This document shows, piece after piece, positions 8,512 to 16,833 of a stretch of DNA of 64,000 nucleotides. A model generated the notes under the pieces. The model worked only from the letters and a program-made list of their open reading frames with translations, did no database searches and was not told the origin of the DNA. The DNA lies in the NCBI GenBank assembly GCA_963719275.1, contig CAVRBT010000020.1, forward strand, positions 1 through 64,000, written 5' to 3'. Origin of the DNA: AC-32 sp963719275. GTDB taxonomy: Bacteria; Actinomycetota; Thermoleophilia; Gaiellales; Gaiellaceae. A program made the translations under genes and the position numbers. Every line of letters starts with the position of its first letter. Position 1 is the stretch's first letter.

Positions 8512-9073
8512 CGTCCCCGGCGGGCACGATCACGGCGTCCATCCCCGCGCGCTCGAGCTCGGCCACGTCGTCGCGGCCGCGGACGGCGAGGTCCGCGATC
8601 GCGAGCTTTCCTGCCGGCACATCCTGGAGGAGGTCGAGCGCGCGCTCCAGCGGGTCTTCGTCCTCCCGGTCGCCTGCAGCGAGCAGGAAGATCTCGGGGT
8701 CGATCCGCTCGAGGGCCGTCTCGAGCTCTTCCTCGTCGCGAACCTCGATCGCGCACTCCAGGCCGAGCTCGAGCGCCTCACGGTACGCCTCCTCGAGCTG
8801 CCCGTCCTCGTCGTCGAGCTCGGCGAACGCGAGCACGCAAGCGTCGGCCTCCGCTGCGTGCGCGAGGTCCGGCGAGCCGTGCGGCCGCCAGAGCAGCGGC
8901 AGGCTCGTTGCCTCCCGGACCTGGTGCACCGCCACGTGCAGCGCCAGCGCCTCGGCCCCCTGCTCCTCGGCTGCGCGCGCGGGCTCGGGGCCGTCGACGG
9001 GCACGACGACGGAGATGCCGTCTCCTTCGGAGATGGCCTGGCTGAAGCGGCGCGCCCCGATCACGTCTCGCAA
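8474..9073 (-). CDS. TrpC-like (IGPS-fold) protein lacking key catalytic residues
   Basis: About 199 aa. The sequence tracks indole-3-glycerol phosphate synthase along its length: RRFSQAISEGDGISVVVPVD at the N-terminus, VREATSLPLLWRPHG, ALELGLECAIEVRDEEELE and, near the end, GMDAVIVPAGDVAELVGG. The general-acid Lys segment (LRKDF in active enzymes) is WRPHG here. The NNR segment is AAGD and SESGI is IADLAV. One acidic residue (IEV) is kept. It is probably a non-catalytic paralogue rather than the tryptophan enzyme. No clear start exists: TTG at 9073 matches the family N-terminus, and an upstream extension is possible. It is cotranscribed with the GT39-like gene. Confidence 0.6.
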   Translation of the reverse strand: MRDVIGARRFSQAISEGDGISVVVPVDGPEPARAAEEQGAEALALHVAVHQVREATSLPLLWRPHGSPDLAHAAEADACVLAFAELDDEDGQLEEAYREALELGLECAIEVRDEEELETALERIDPEIFLLAAGDREDEDPLERALDLLQDVPAGKLAIADLAVRGRDDVAELERAGMDAVIVPAGDVAELVGGSAPEV

Positions 9074-9279
9074 TTCTGGCGCAAACGCTGACGCGGCGTT
9101 ACGTAATTGAGCCGGGCGGCCCGGGCTCCGAGAAGACTCGACCCCGTGAGTCGCCCCGAGGCGGGGAAAGCAGGACTCACCCGGCTCACTGACTTGAGAC
9201 GTGCGCGGGGGCCTGCCGGGCCTGACCAATCTGGGTCATTCGCCGGGAACCTCGTCGGCGGTTGCGGTGTACAGATTGC

Positions 9280-9864
9280 GTGTCGAGAGCTCTCGTGGGA
9301 GTGTGCGCCGCCGGCCTGCTGTTGCCCGCGGCGCTACCGGTCGGCGCAAAGTCTCCGCCGAACGGCCTGAAGCATGAGGTCGCCATGCTCAAAGCAAAGG
9401 TGCGGCGCCTGCAGGCCGAGAACCGGAGCCTCGCGCAAGCCAATGCAGCCGCGTTGCGGCGGGAGATCGTCCTGCAGCGCCACGTCGCTGCGGTCGATCC
9501 CTGTCCCATCACCCACCCCAACGGCAGCAAGCCGCCTGGGCCGACGTTCGGCGCCGAGTTCCACGGCAACGGCTCGATCTGGGTCGGCCTGTGGCACTCG
9601 AACGTCGTCGTCTGGAACGCCCAGCCCGACGGATCGGTGGAGACGAAGTTCGGCTGGTGGCGCGGCGTGCCGGGCACGCTCCGCATCGAGGGTCACCGGC
9701 TCGACGCGCCGGCTCCATCCCTGATCGGACACGTCCCAAACGGCTACGGCGACTCCGGCTTCCAGGCCAGCGGGATCACCTTCCCGAGCGAAGGCTGCTG
9801 GCAGGTGACCGGCCGCGTCGGCGAGGCGAGTCTCACCTTCGTGACGCTCGTCCTCGCTGTGTGA
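9280..9864 (+). CDS. Secreted protein with coiled-coil segment, unknown function
   Basis: 194 aa from GTG 9280; TTG 9262 would add six residues. A signal peptide (SRALVGVCAAGLLLPAALPV, cleavage near VGAKS) is followed by a heptad-like helical stretch (LKHEVAMLKAKVRRLQAENR). The C-terminal beta-rich domain of about 110 residues contains GLWHSNVVVW, GFQASGITFPSEGCWQVTG and a hydrophobic end (LTFVTLVLAV). This late ITFPSEGCWQVTG stretch suggests an extracytoplasmic beta-sandwich, but I cannot name a family. It is a single gene, convergent with a small minus-strand gene. Confidence 0.65.
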   Translation: MSRALVGVCAAGLLLPAALPVGAKSPPNGLKHEVAMLKAKVRRLQAENRSLAQANAAALRREIVLQRHVAAVDPCPITHPNGSKPPGPTFGAEFHGNGSIWVGLWHSNVVVWNAQPDGSVETKFGWWRGVPGTLRIEGHRLDAPAPSLIGHVPNGYGDSGFQASGITFPSEGCWQVTGRVGEASLTFVTLVLAV

Positions 9865-9866
9865 CG

Positions 9867-10088
9867 TCAGGCGGCCTGCGCGTGCGCGCTGTACCAGTGC
9901 GGGTGGTTGAACGCGTCCAGTACGCGTTCGCCGTGGACGGCGAAGGCGAAGTCCTGGAACTCGCCCGAGTACCAGAGGACGTGGATCGTGACCTGCTGGC
10001 GGGCATCCGGGCCGTGGTAGACGAGCTCGACGCGGTGGTCGGTGTCTTCGCGTTCCATCAACGTGATCGGGTACTCCACGACGCTCAC
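9867..10088 (-). CDS. Small conserved-looking protein, unknown
   Basis: 73 aa from GTG 10088, preceded by GAGAGAG as ribosome binding site. The sequence is soluble, with alternating aromatic and charged residues (YPITLMEREDTDHRVELVY, VLWYSGEFQDFAFAV). This suggests a compact beta-rich fold. It lies 2 nt from the convergent secreted-protein gene. The codon pattern is normal for the window. No family recognised. Confidence 0.5.
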   Translation of the reverse strand: MSVVEYPITLMEREDTDHRVELVYHGPDARQQVTIHVLWYSGEFQDFAFAVHGERVLDAFNHPHWYSAHAQAA

Positions 10089-10154
10089 CTCTCTCGCTGG
10101 GTTCTCCTATAGAGACGATCGCGCGACCGCGCGCGATCTGCCCCAGGTGGGTCA

Positions 10155-10174
10155 ATCGGGGGTCAGACCCCGAT
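10155..10174 (-). terminator. Stem-loop over the end of the short ALDH gene
   Basis: ATCGGGG / CCCCGAT (7 bp, 6-nt loop). The stop codon of the short ALDH lies in the loop. There is no strong T-run, so it is a weak terminator or mRNA 3'-end stabiliser at the end of the three-gene ALDH operon. Confidence 0.4.
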
Positions 10175-10960
10175 CGGGTGCCAGACGGTCTTCAGCTCGA
10201 GGAAGCGCGAGATCTCCCAGGCACTCTGGTCGTCGGCTGCGCCGCGCACCACGCGCTTCACGTTGTCCGCCGCGAGGCGCTCGAGCTCGGCGACCTCGCC
10301 GTCGGCACCGGTGACGTCGAGCGCGTTCACGTCCATGTGCGCGGCCATGACCGGCGCCAGCTCGTCGCGCAGCCCGGTGACGATGTTCACGACGCCGCCC
10401 GGCACATCGGCCGTTGCGAGCGCCTCGGCCAACTCGATCGCCGCGAGCGGGTGCGACTCCGAAGTGATCGCGACCACCGCATTGCCGCCGACGAGCGCCG
10501 GCGCGATCCGCGAGACGAGGCCCGCGAGCGCAGGCTCCTCGGGCGCGAGGATGCCGACCACGCCCTGCGGCTCCGGCACGGTGAAGTTGAAGTACGGGCC
10601 GGCAACCGGGTTCGACGAGCCGATCACCTGCGCGAGCTTGTCCGCGAAGCCCGCGTACCAGACGAAGCGGTCGATCGAGCGCTCTACCTCCTTCGGGCCC
10701 GAGCAGAGGTCGGCGAACTCGGCGCGGCGCGCCTCCATCATCTCGGCGACCCGGTAGAGCACTTGGCCGCGGTTGTAGGCGGTCATCCCTGCCCACTTGG
10801 GGAAGGCAGCGCGGGCGGCGCGCACCGCGTCGCGCACGTCCTTGCGCGAGCCGCGGGCGACGTTCTGCCCCTCTGCCTCGTAGGTGCGGCCGGACTCCGA
10901 GCGCGGGAACTCGCCGCCGACGAACAGCTTGTAGGTCTTCTTGACCGGCAGCCGGCTCAC
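10163..10960 (-). CDS. Short ALDH-superfamily protein lacking the catalytic Cys domain
   Basis: 265 aa, against about 480 for a complete aldehyde dehydrogenase. It begins with a typical ALDH N-terminus (KTYKLFVGGEFPRSESGRTY) and has PEPQGVVGILAPEEPALAGL in place of the usual PWNFP region and GGVVNIVTG. It then runs through a short degenerate tail to KTVWHPIGV. No Cys nucleophile and no conserved LELGGK Glu are present. The GTG start overlaps the upstream stop (GTGA). It resembles the inactive second ALDH module of ALDH16-type proteins and may be a structural partner of the full ALDH two genes upstream. Confidence 0.7.
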   Translation of the reverse strand: MSRLPVKKTYKLFVGGEFPRSESGRTYEAEGQNVARGSRKDVRDAVRAARAAFPKWAGMTAYNRGQVLYRVAEMMEARRAEFADLCSGPKEVERSIDRFVWYAGFADKLAQVIGSSNPVAGPYFNFTVPEPQGVVGILAPEEPALAGLVSRIAPALVGGNAVVAITSESHPLAAIELAEALATADVPGGVVNIVTGLRDELAPVMAAHMDVNALDVTGADGEVAELERLAADNVKRVVRGAADDQSAWEISRFLELKTVWHPIGV

Positions 10961-11391
10961 TCTGCGGCTCCTGCGTACACGGGCGCGCCCAGCTGCTGCA
11001 TCAGGCCCAGGTCGTCGCGGTGGTTCCAGATCTCGACGACCTTCCCGTCGGAGAAGCGGAACACGTTGATCCCGGAGAAGCGCACGGTACGCCCGGTCTG
11101 CTCGACGCCGGCCCACGCGCCGAGGTGCGTTCCCGTCGCGGTCCAGCGGCCGGCGACGAAGTCACCTTCGCCGAGGACGAAGTCGACCTCCCACGTCAGG
11201 TCCGGAAACGCCGCCCGGAACGCCGCCGCGATCTCCTTCTGACCCTCCGGCCCGGGAGAGGGATCGCCCGGTCGGAGATCGTGGCGCTCGTACTCGTCGG
11301 CGAAGACCTCGTCCGCGACGTCGAGGTTGCCCTTTGCCCAGACCTCGTCGTAGAAGCGCCGCACGAGCGCCTTGTTCGACTCCTCGCTCAT
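10957..11391 (-). CDS. SnoaL-like (NTF2-fold) ester-cyclase family protein
   Basis: 144 aa. Recognisable SnoaL-like pattern: NKALVRRFYDEVWAKGNLD at the start, a middle FPDLTWEVDFVLGEGDFVAG and the end INVFRFSDGKVVEIWNHRDD. Members of this NTF2-like family bind small hydrophobic ligands, and some catalyse polyketide cyclisation or related reactions; the activity here is unknown. The ATG overlaps the stop of the full-length ALDH, and the stop overlaps the short ALDH start. The three proteins are thus made from one coupled message, and may act on the same aldehyde pathway. Confidence 0.75.
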   Translation of the reverse strand: MSEESNKALVRRFYDEVWAKGNLDVADEVFADEYERHDLRPGDPSPGPEGQKEIAAAFRAAFPDLTWEVDFVLGEGDFVAGRWTATGTHLGAWAGVEQTGRTVRFSGINVFRFSDGKVVEIWNHRDDLGLMQQLGAPVYAGAAE

Positions 11392-12857
11392 TCGAAGTCG
11401 AGGTAGGGCTCGAGCCCGTGCAGCCCGCCCTCGCGCCCGAAGCCGCTCTCCTTGTAGCCGCCGAACGGCGACGAGGGGTCGAAGCGGTTGTACGTGTTCG
11501 CCCAGATCACGCCGGCCCGCAGGCGCTGCGCCATCGAGAGGATCCTCGACCCCTTCTCGGTCCAGACGCCCGCCGAGAGGCCGTACGGCGTGTTGTTCGC
11601 CTTCTCGACCGCCTCATCGGGCGTGCGGAAGGTCAGCACCGAGAGCACCGGCCCGAAGATCTCCTCCTGCGCGATCCGGTAGCTCTGCGCGACGTCCGTG
11701 AAGACCGTCGGCACGAACCAGTAGCCCTTCTCGGGCAGGCGGCACGGCGGCTGGTAGATGGACGCCCCCTCTTCCTCGCCGCTCGCGACGAGCTCCTGGA
11801 TCTTCTCGAGCTGCTGGCGCGAGTTGATTGCGCCGACGTCGGTGTTCTTGTCGAGCGGGTCGCCGACGCGCAGGGTCGTGAGCCGCCGCTTGAGCTTGTC
11901 GATCACGTCTTCGTAGACCGACTCCTGCACGAGCAGCCGCGACCCCGCGCAGCAGACGTGGCCCTGGTTGAAGTAGATCCCGTTGACGATGCCTTCGACC
12001 GCCTGGTCGAGAGCGGCGTCGTCGAAGATCACGTTCGCCGCCTTGCCCCCGAGCTCGAGCGTCAGCTTCTTGCCCGTGCCGGCGAGCTCGCGCTGGATCG
12101 CCTTGCCGACCTCGGTCGAGCCCGTGAAGGCGATCTTGTCGACCTCGCTCTTCACGATCGCCGCGCCGGTGTGCCCGTCACCGGTGACGATGTTGACCAC
12201 CCCCGGCGGCAGCTCTGCCTGGCGGAGGACGTCGCAGAAGTGCAGCGCCGAGAGCGGCGTCGTCTCGGCCGGCTTCAGGACGACGGTGTTCCCGGCCGCG
12301 AGGGCCGGTGCGATCTTCCACGCGAGCATCAGCAACGGGAAGTTCCACGGGATGATCTGGCCCGCGACGCCGAGCGGCTTCGGCTTGCGGTTCGGGAAGG
12401 CGTACTCGAGCTTGTCGGCCCAGCCGGCGTAGTAGAAGAAGTGCGCCGCCGCGAGCGGCAGGTCGACGTCGCGCGACTCGCGGATCGGCTTGCCCCCGTT
12501 CAGCGACTCCAGCACCGCGAATTCGCGCGAGCGCTCCTGCAGGATGCGCGCGATCCGGAAGAGGTACTTCGCGCGCTCGGAGCCCGGCAGCGCCGACCAG
12601 CCGTTCGCGAAGGCCTCGCGCGCCGCCTCGACCGCCAGCTGCACCTCGGCCTCGGTGGCCTGGCCGACCTCGGCGAGCTGCTCCTCGCTCGCGGGGTCGA
12701 TCGTGGTGTAGGTCTCCTTCGGCTCGAGCCACTCCCCGCCGACGAAGTGGCCGTAGCGCTCGCGGAGCTCGACGATGTCGCGTGACTCGGGGGCGCTGGC
12801 GTAGGTCCAGTCGGCCGGAATCGGCGCGCGATCCTGCTTTCGCTCGAGCTCGGTCAC
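11388..12857 (-). CDS. Aldehyde dehydrogenase, full length
   Basis: NAD(P)-dependent oxidation of an aldehyde to the acid; cytoplasmic; 489 aa. The Rossmann region has IIPWNFPLLMLAWK and FTGSTEVG. The general base is in LELGGKAANV, and the nucleophile is in FNQGHVCCAGSR (Cys near residue 300). The end EEIFGPVLSV, NNTPYGLSAGVW and FGGYKESGFGREGG is standard. GTG start at 12857. It is first in a three-gene operon with the SnoaL-like and short ALDH genes. The substrate is not determined. The pairing with a Cys-less ALDH half recalls ALDH16-type two-module proteins. Confidence 0.9.
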   Translation of the reverse strand: MTELERKQDRAPIPADWTYASAPESRDIVELRERYGHFVGGEWLEPKETYTTIDPASEEQLAEVGQATEAEVQLAVEAAREAFANGWSALPGSERAKYLFRIARILQERSREFAVLESLNGGKPIRESRDVDLPLAAAHFFYYAGWADKLEYAFPNRKPKPLGVAGQIIPWNFPLLMLAWKIAPALAAGNTVVLKPAETTPLSALHFCDVLRQAELPPGVVNIVTGDGHTGAAIVKSEVDKIAFTGSTEVGKAIQRELAGTGKKLTLELGGKAANVIFDDAALDQAVEGIVNGIYFNQGHVCCAGSRLLVQESVYEDVIDKLKRRLTTLRVGDPLDKNTDVGAINSRQQLEKIQELVASGEEEGASIYQPPCRLPEKGYWFVPTVFTDVAQSYRIAQEEIFGPVLSVLTFRTPDEAVEKANNTPYGLSAGVWTEKGSRILSMAQRLRAGVIWANTYNRFDPSSPFGGYKESGFGREGGLHGLEPYLDFE

Positions 12858-12926
12858 CCGGGGGCTAGCTTAGCCGCCCCCGGGTGCGTCGCTCGCGAGC
12901 GCTACGGCCGTGGGGTCAGGCGCCCC

Positions 12927-13865
12927 TCACGGCTCCCTCGTGGTCATGTAGTGGTCGGCCATGCCCTCGCCGCCGGGCCGCGTGGAGCCGAAGTAGAGCG
13001 TCGTCCCGTCCCACGACAGCGACGGCCGCGTCTCGGCGCCCAGGGCCGAGTTCACGCTCGGGCCGAGGTTCTCCGGGGCTCCCCACGGGTCGGAGGCGGA
13101 GTCCCGCTCCGCCGAGTAGAGGTCGGCCATGCCGAGCGTCCCAGGCCGCGTGCTGAACAAGAACAGCTCGAGGCCGTCGCGGCGGAGGTTCGGCTGCCCG
13201 TCCTCCGCGGCGCTGTTGGCACCCGGCACGAGCCCGGCGGCCTGGAAGACGCCGCCGTGCGACTCGCTCACGTAGAGGTCGCTGTCGCCGCTGACCGCTC
13301 CGGGTGCCTCCACGGAGAAGCCTCCGGCACGCGTGCTCGAGAAGTAGAGAACCGGCCCGGCACCGCGCTCCGGCAGCGGGAACGGGCTCGCCTCGTTGGC
13401 CGCGCTGTTCACTGCGCAGCCGAGGTTCTCTGGCTCGTCCCAGCCGTCCGGCCGCAGACGGCTCGTGTAGATGTCGTCGCCGCCGCAGCCTGCGGCCCGG
13501 TTCGAGACGAAGTAGAAGAGGTGGCCGTCCCGCGCGATCGTCGGGCAGAAGTCGTTCGCCGGCGAGTCGACCGGTGCACCGACGTTGACGGGGGCGCCCC
13601 ACGGCTCGTCCGGGCCGGCGCGGTGGGAGACCCAGATGTCGATCCCGCCGAGGCCGCCCGGCCGCGTCGACGCCATGTAGAACGTCTTCCCGTCACGCGA
13701 GATGAACGGGCAGCCGTCGAGGGCCGCACCGTTGAACGCGGGATCGGCTCCCGCCGCCTCGACCCGGACCGCCTGCGACCATGGCCCGTAGTCATGGATT
13801 GCCCCGAGCGCAGCACCCGACGTGCAACCGAGCACCACGCAAACGAGCAGAACCTTCGCTCTCAT
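12927..13865 (-). CDS. Secreted PD40/TolB-like beta-propeller protein
   Basis: 312 aa. ATG 13865 is chosen because AAAGGAG lies directly upstream and a signal peptide follows (MRAKVLLVCVVLGCTSGAALG). The rest is made of repeated blades with D-x-FYMASTRPGG, DGHLFYFVSNRAAG, LYFSSTRAGG, LFLFSTRPG and LYFGSTRPGG, each followed by a DIY or DLY turn. This is the WD40-like PD40 propeller pattern, about five to six blades. The role is probably ligand or protein binding outside the membrane. Monocistronic; upstream is a divergently unrelated LuxR gene on the same strand. Confidence 0.75.
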   Translation of the reverse strand: MRAKVLLVCVVLGCTSGAALGAIHDYGPWSQAVRVEAAGADPAFNGAALDGCPFISRDGKTFYMASTRPGGLGGIDIWVSHRAGPDEPWGAPVNVGAPVDSPANDFCPTIARDGHLFYFVSNRAAGCGGDDIYTSRLRPDGWDEPENLGCAVNSAANEASPFPLPERGAGPVLYFSSTRAGGFSVEAPGAVSGDSDLYVSESHGGVFQAAGLVPGANSAAEDGQPNLRRDGLELFLFSTRPGTLGMADLYSAERDSASDPWGAPENLGPSVNSALGAETRPSLSWDGTTLYFGSTRPGGEGMADHYMTTREP

Positions 13866-13959
13866 CGCCGCTCCTTTCGAAAACCCCCGCGGCGAATGCT
13901 TCGGCAGAAGGCGGCGGCGCGCCATCCGTCATCTGTCGGATATTTGCGTCGGTGCTGTG

Positions 13960-14682
13960 CTAGGAGGCGGCGCGGAAGGCCGCCGCGACCGCACCGGCGC
14001 GCGTGCGCACGCCGAGCTTCTCGTAGACGTGCTCGAGGTGCGTCCGCACCGTGCCGGACGAGATGAAAAGCCGTGCCGCAACCTCGCGATTCGTCAGACC
14101 CTGCGCGACGAGCTCCAGCACGTCCCGCTCTCGCTCGGTCAGCTGTGCCGGGCGCGGCGCGCGCTCCCACCGCGCTCGCAGCCGCGCGAGGTGCGGCCGA
14201 ACGAGACGCAGCAGCGCCACGTCACGGTCGCTGAAATCGCTTCCGGGGCCACGGTTGAACTCGAAACACCGGGAGTGGCGCGGCGGGGCGGGCAGCCACA
14301 GCTTCAACTCGTGCTCGACTCCAAAGGGACGCATGACCGCGTAGCAGGCCGTCTTCCGGAAGGCGCGTGCCGAGACGGCGTCCGTGAGGCGAAGCGGTTC
14401 GACCGACGTGGAGTGATCGACGTCGCGCAGCGGATAGCTCCAGCAGGCGTGGGTCATCAGCTCGGCAAGCTCTTCGTGCTCGGGCCAGATGTCGTACGGG
14501 CGGGCGATTCCGAACGACGTTGGCTCGTGGAACTTCCATTCCATGTACTCCACGTTGAGCGCGGGAATGGCCTCGAGCAGGGCGTCGAGCAGCTCGGGAC
14601 CGAACGGCGACCCGTTCTGCGTCGCCACAGCCGCCTCGACGATCCCCAACGCCAGGCGCACATCCCGTTCCGCAAGCGCCAT
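13960..14682 (-). CDS. LuxR-family transcriptional regulator
   Basis: 240 aa. The C-terminal HTH is clear: LTERERDVLELVAQGLTNRE, then GTVRTHLEHVYEKLGVRTR. The N-terminal 160 residues are a sensing domain of unknown ligand, with an aromatic-rich stretch (YMEWKFHEPTSFG) and Cys residues at CWSY, TACYAV and SRCFEF. There is no receiver Asp pattern, so it is probably not a response regulator. ATG start. It lies just upstream of the propeller gene on the same strand (about 95 nt away) and opposite the protease gene, either of which could be a target. Confidence 0.82.
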   Translation of the reverse strand: MALAERDVRLALGIVEAAVATQNGSPFGPELLDALLEAIPALNVEYMEWKFHEPTSFGIARPYDIWPEHEELAELMTHACWSYPLRDVDHSTSVEPLRLTDAVSARAFRKTACYAVMRPFGVEHELKLWLPAPPRHSRCFEFNRGPGSDFSDRDVALLRLVRPHLARLRARWERAPRPAQLTERERDVLELVAQGLTNREVAARLFISSGTVRTHLEHVYEKLGVRTRAGAVAAAFRAAS

Positions 14683-14783
14683 TCCTGGACACTACGGTCG
14701 TTTCGGGCTCGCGACAAGGCTGGACGCCGCTCGCCCGCAGGAGTACGGTGCGCCAGATCGGACAGGCAAGGGGGGAGGGTCTC

Positions 14784-15815
14784 ATGCGGCTCAGGCTTTT
14801 CATCGGCGTGGCAGTGGTCGTGACCGGCGTCGTCTTCGCGGCGGTGGCCGGTGCGACGAAAACCGGCAACGGCAGCTCGACGGGGAGCGGGACGGTCTTC
14901 CTCTCGAACCCGGTGCAGAGCCTGGGCGACGAGTCGCTCACCGACCAGAAGGACTCGGATGCGGCCGTTCCCGCCGCGGGGTACCACACGGTCACGCTGA
15001 CCAACCTCGACGGCAGCGGCTTCCTGCGCGGCGACTACGCCAACGTCTACAGCTCGACCGGCAACCTGGCCTTCTCGCCGACCAACACGTTCGCGTACAC
15101 GCGGCACCAGGACGAGTTCGAGCAGGTGATGGCGTACTACTGGATCACCCAGGCCCAGAGGTACATCCACAGCCTCGGCTTCGGCGGCACGCGGCGGCCG
15201 ATCGATAACCGGCCGCAGGCTGTGCGGATCAACCAGCTCGGTTACGACAACTCGTTCGCAACCGACCACCCGAAGAACGAGCTGCGCTTCGGCAAGGGCG
15301 GCGTCGACGACGCGGAGGACGGTGAAGTGATCCTCCACGAGTACGGGCACGCGATCCACTTCTCGCAGAACTTCAGCTTCGCCTCCGAGGAGGCGGGAGC
15401 GATCAGCGAGGGCTTCGGCGACTACTGGGCGGTCACCGTCTCCGACGTCGTCGATACGTCACTCGGCATCCCGCAGCTGGAGCCGCTCGGCTGCGTCGCC
15501 GACTGGGACTCGACCTCGTACACGAGCTCGGTGCCGCACTGCCTGCGGCGCGTCGACACGAACGCGCACTACCCCGAGGGCTTGAACGGCGAAGTCCACC
15601 ACGACGGGCTGATCTGGTCGGGCGCGCTCTGGGACATCCGCGGGGCCCTCGGCCACACGATGGCGGACACGATCATCCTCCAGGGCTCGTTCGACTTCCC
15701 GGGGACGACGATGGCCGACCTCGCGAACCGGACGGTCGCGGCGGCTCAGCAGATTTATGGCACGGCCGCGGCCAACGCGGTGCAACAGGCGTTCGTCAAC
15801 CGCGGGATCCTGTAG
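14784..15815 (+). CDS. Secreted HExxH metalloprotease (M36/gluzincin-like)
   Basis: 343 aa from ATG 14784, behind a GGGGGGAGGG Shine-Dalgarno. Signal peptide MRLRLFIGVAVVVTGVVFAA. The catalytic zinc site is HEYGHAIH (His185, Glu186, His189). A downstream AISEGFGDYWAV supplies the third ligand Glu near 209, the gluzincin arrangement seen in fungalysin/thermolysin-type peptidases. It is shorter than most M36 enzymes and has no long propeptide. It carries a final GILWSGALWDIR-like region (LIWSGALWDIRGALG) that resembles family members. Probably exported and active on extracellular protein. No partner genes next to it. Confidence 0.75.
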   Translation: MRLRLFIGVAVVVTGVVFAAVAGATKTGNGSSTGSGTVFLSNPVQSLGDESLTDQKDSDAAVPAAGYHTVTLTNLDGSGFLRGDYANVYSSTGNLAFSPTNTFAYTRHQDEFEQVMAYYWITQAQRYIHSLGFGGTRRPIDNRPQAVRINQLGYDNSFATDHPKNELRFGKGGVDDAEDGEVILHEYGHAIHFSQNFSFASEEAGAISEGFGDYWAVTVSDVVDTSLGIPQLEPLGCVADWDSTSYTSSVPHCLRRVDTNAHYPEGLNGEVHHDGLIWSGALWDIRGALGHTMADTIILQGSFDFPGTTMADLANRTVAAAQQIYGTAAANAVQQAFVNRGIL

Positions 15816-15835
15816 CGAGAACGCGCCGGAACGGC

Positions 15836-15866
15836 GACACCGGCAAAGCCGGCATGGGCCTCCAAA
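15836..15866. repeat. Short hairpin repeat related to 40505-40535
   Basis: On the minus strand this reads GGCCCATGCCGGCTTTGCCG and continues GTGTCGCCGTT. The copy at 40505 reads AGGCCATGCCGGCTTGCCGG and continues TGTGGCCGTCC. The GCCGGC/GCCGG core forms a small stem. It lies between the protease and deoC ends and could act as a bidirectional terminator. Confidence 0.4.
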
Positions 15867-15885
15867 CGGCATCGCAAGCGACGCC

Positions 15886-16824
15886 TCAGTCGATCGTGAA
15901 GTAGTCCGGGCTCTGGTAGCGCCCGGTCTTTTCCTTGCGCAGCTGCATGAGGATGTCGTTCAGCAGCGAGGAGGCGCCGAAGCGGTACAGGTCGGGCGTC
16001 AGCCAGTCGACCCCGACAGTCTCGTGGACGAGCACGAGGTGCTGGACGGCCTGCTTCGCATTGCGGATCCCGCCGGCCGGCTTGAAGCCGACGCGGCGGC
16101 CGGTCTCCTCGAAGACGTCGCGGATCGCCTCGAGCATCACGAGCGCGACGGGCAGCGTCGCGGCCGAGGAGAGCTTCCCGGTCGAGGTCTTGATGAAGTC
16201 GGCGCCGGCAGCGATCGCGAGCAGCGACGCGCGGCGGACGTTGTCGTAGGTGCCGAGCTCGCCGGTCTCGAGGATCACCTTCAGGTGGGCCTCGCCGCAC
16301 GCTTCCTTCACCTTGACGATCTCGTCGTAGACCTTCGCGTAGCGGCCTGACAGGAACGCGCCGCGGTCGATCACCATGTCGACCTCGTCGGCGCCGTGCT
16401 GCACCACCCAGCGCACCTCGTCGAGCTTCGCCTCCAGCGGCGACTGGCCCGAAGGGAAGGCGGTGGCGACCGAAGCGACCTTGACGCCGCTGTCGCCGAG
16501 ACGCTCGACCGCGGTGGGGACGAGGTTCGGGTAGACGCAGAGCGCGGCGACCGACGGCACGGACAGGTCGGACGGGTCGGGCCGGATCGCCTTCGAGGCG
16601 AGCGCCGCGACCTTCCCGGGTGTGTCGGAGCCCTCGAGCGTCGTCAGGTCGGTCATCCGCACCGCCAGGTCGAGCGCAAAGACCTTCGCCTCTCGCTTGA
16701 TGCTGCGCTTCGCAAGGGTCCCGGCGCGCTCCTCCAGCGCAACCTGGTCGATCGATCCGATCCGCGGCAGCCTGGGCTCGAGCGGAAGCTCGAAGCCGGT
16801 CGGGAGCGCGGGAGCCTGCGCCAT
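15886..16824 (-). CDS. deoC: Deoxyribose-phosphate aldolase
   Basis: Cleaves 2-deoxyribose 5-phosphate to acetaldehyde and glyceraldehyde 3-phosphate in deoxynucleoside catabolism; cytoplasmic; 312 aa. The Schiff-base Lys is in FIKTSTGK (near residue 213), the second active Lys in GFKPAGGIR, and the substrate loop EVDMVIDRGAF is intact. An N-terminal extension of about 60 residues makes it longer than the 220-260 aa E. coli-type enzyme. ATG 16824. It ends the phoH-to-deoC minus-strand run. Together with cdd in the same run it fits nucleoside salvage. Confidence 0.95.
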   Translation of the reverse strand: MAQAPALPTGFELPLEPRLPRIGSIDQVALEERAGTLAKRSIKREAKVFALDLAVRMTDLTTLEGSDTPGKVAALASKAIRPDPSDLSVPSVAALCVYPNLVPTAVERLGDSGVKVASVATAFPSGQSPLEAKLDEVRWVVQHGADEVDMVIDRGAFLSGRYAKVYDEIVKVKEACGEAHLKVILETGELGTYDNVRRASLLAIAAGADFIKTSTGKLSSAATLPVALVMLEAIRDVFEETGRRVGFKPAGGIRNAKQAVQHLVLVHETVGVDWLTPDLYRFGASSLLNDILMQLRKEKTGRYQSPDYFTID

Positions 16825-16833
16825 GCGGCAAGT

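Noticed and set aside
12898..12925. GGGGTCAGG near 12912 as another RAYT end
   Set aside because: Only one arm, and no matching inverted end was found nearby.
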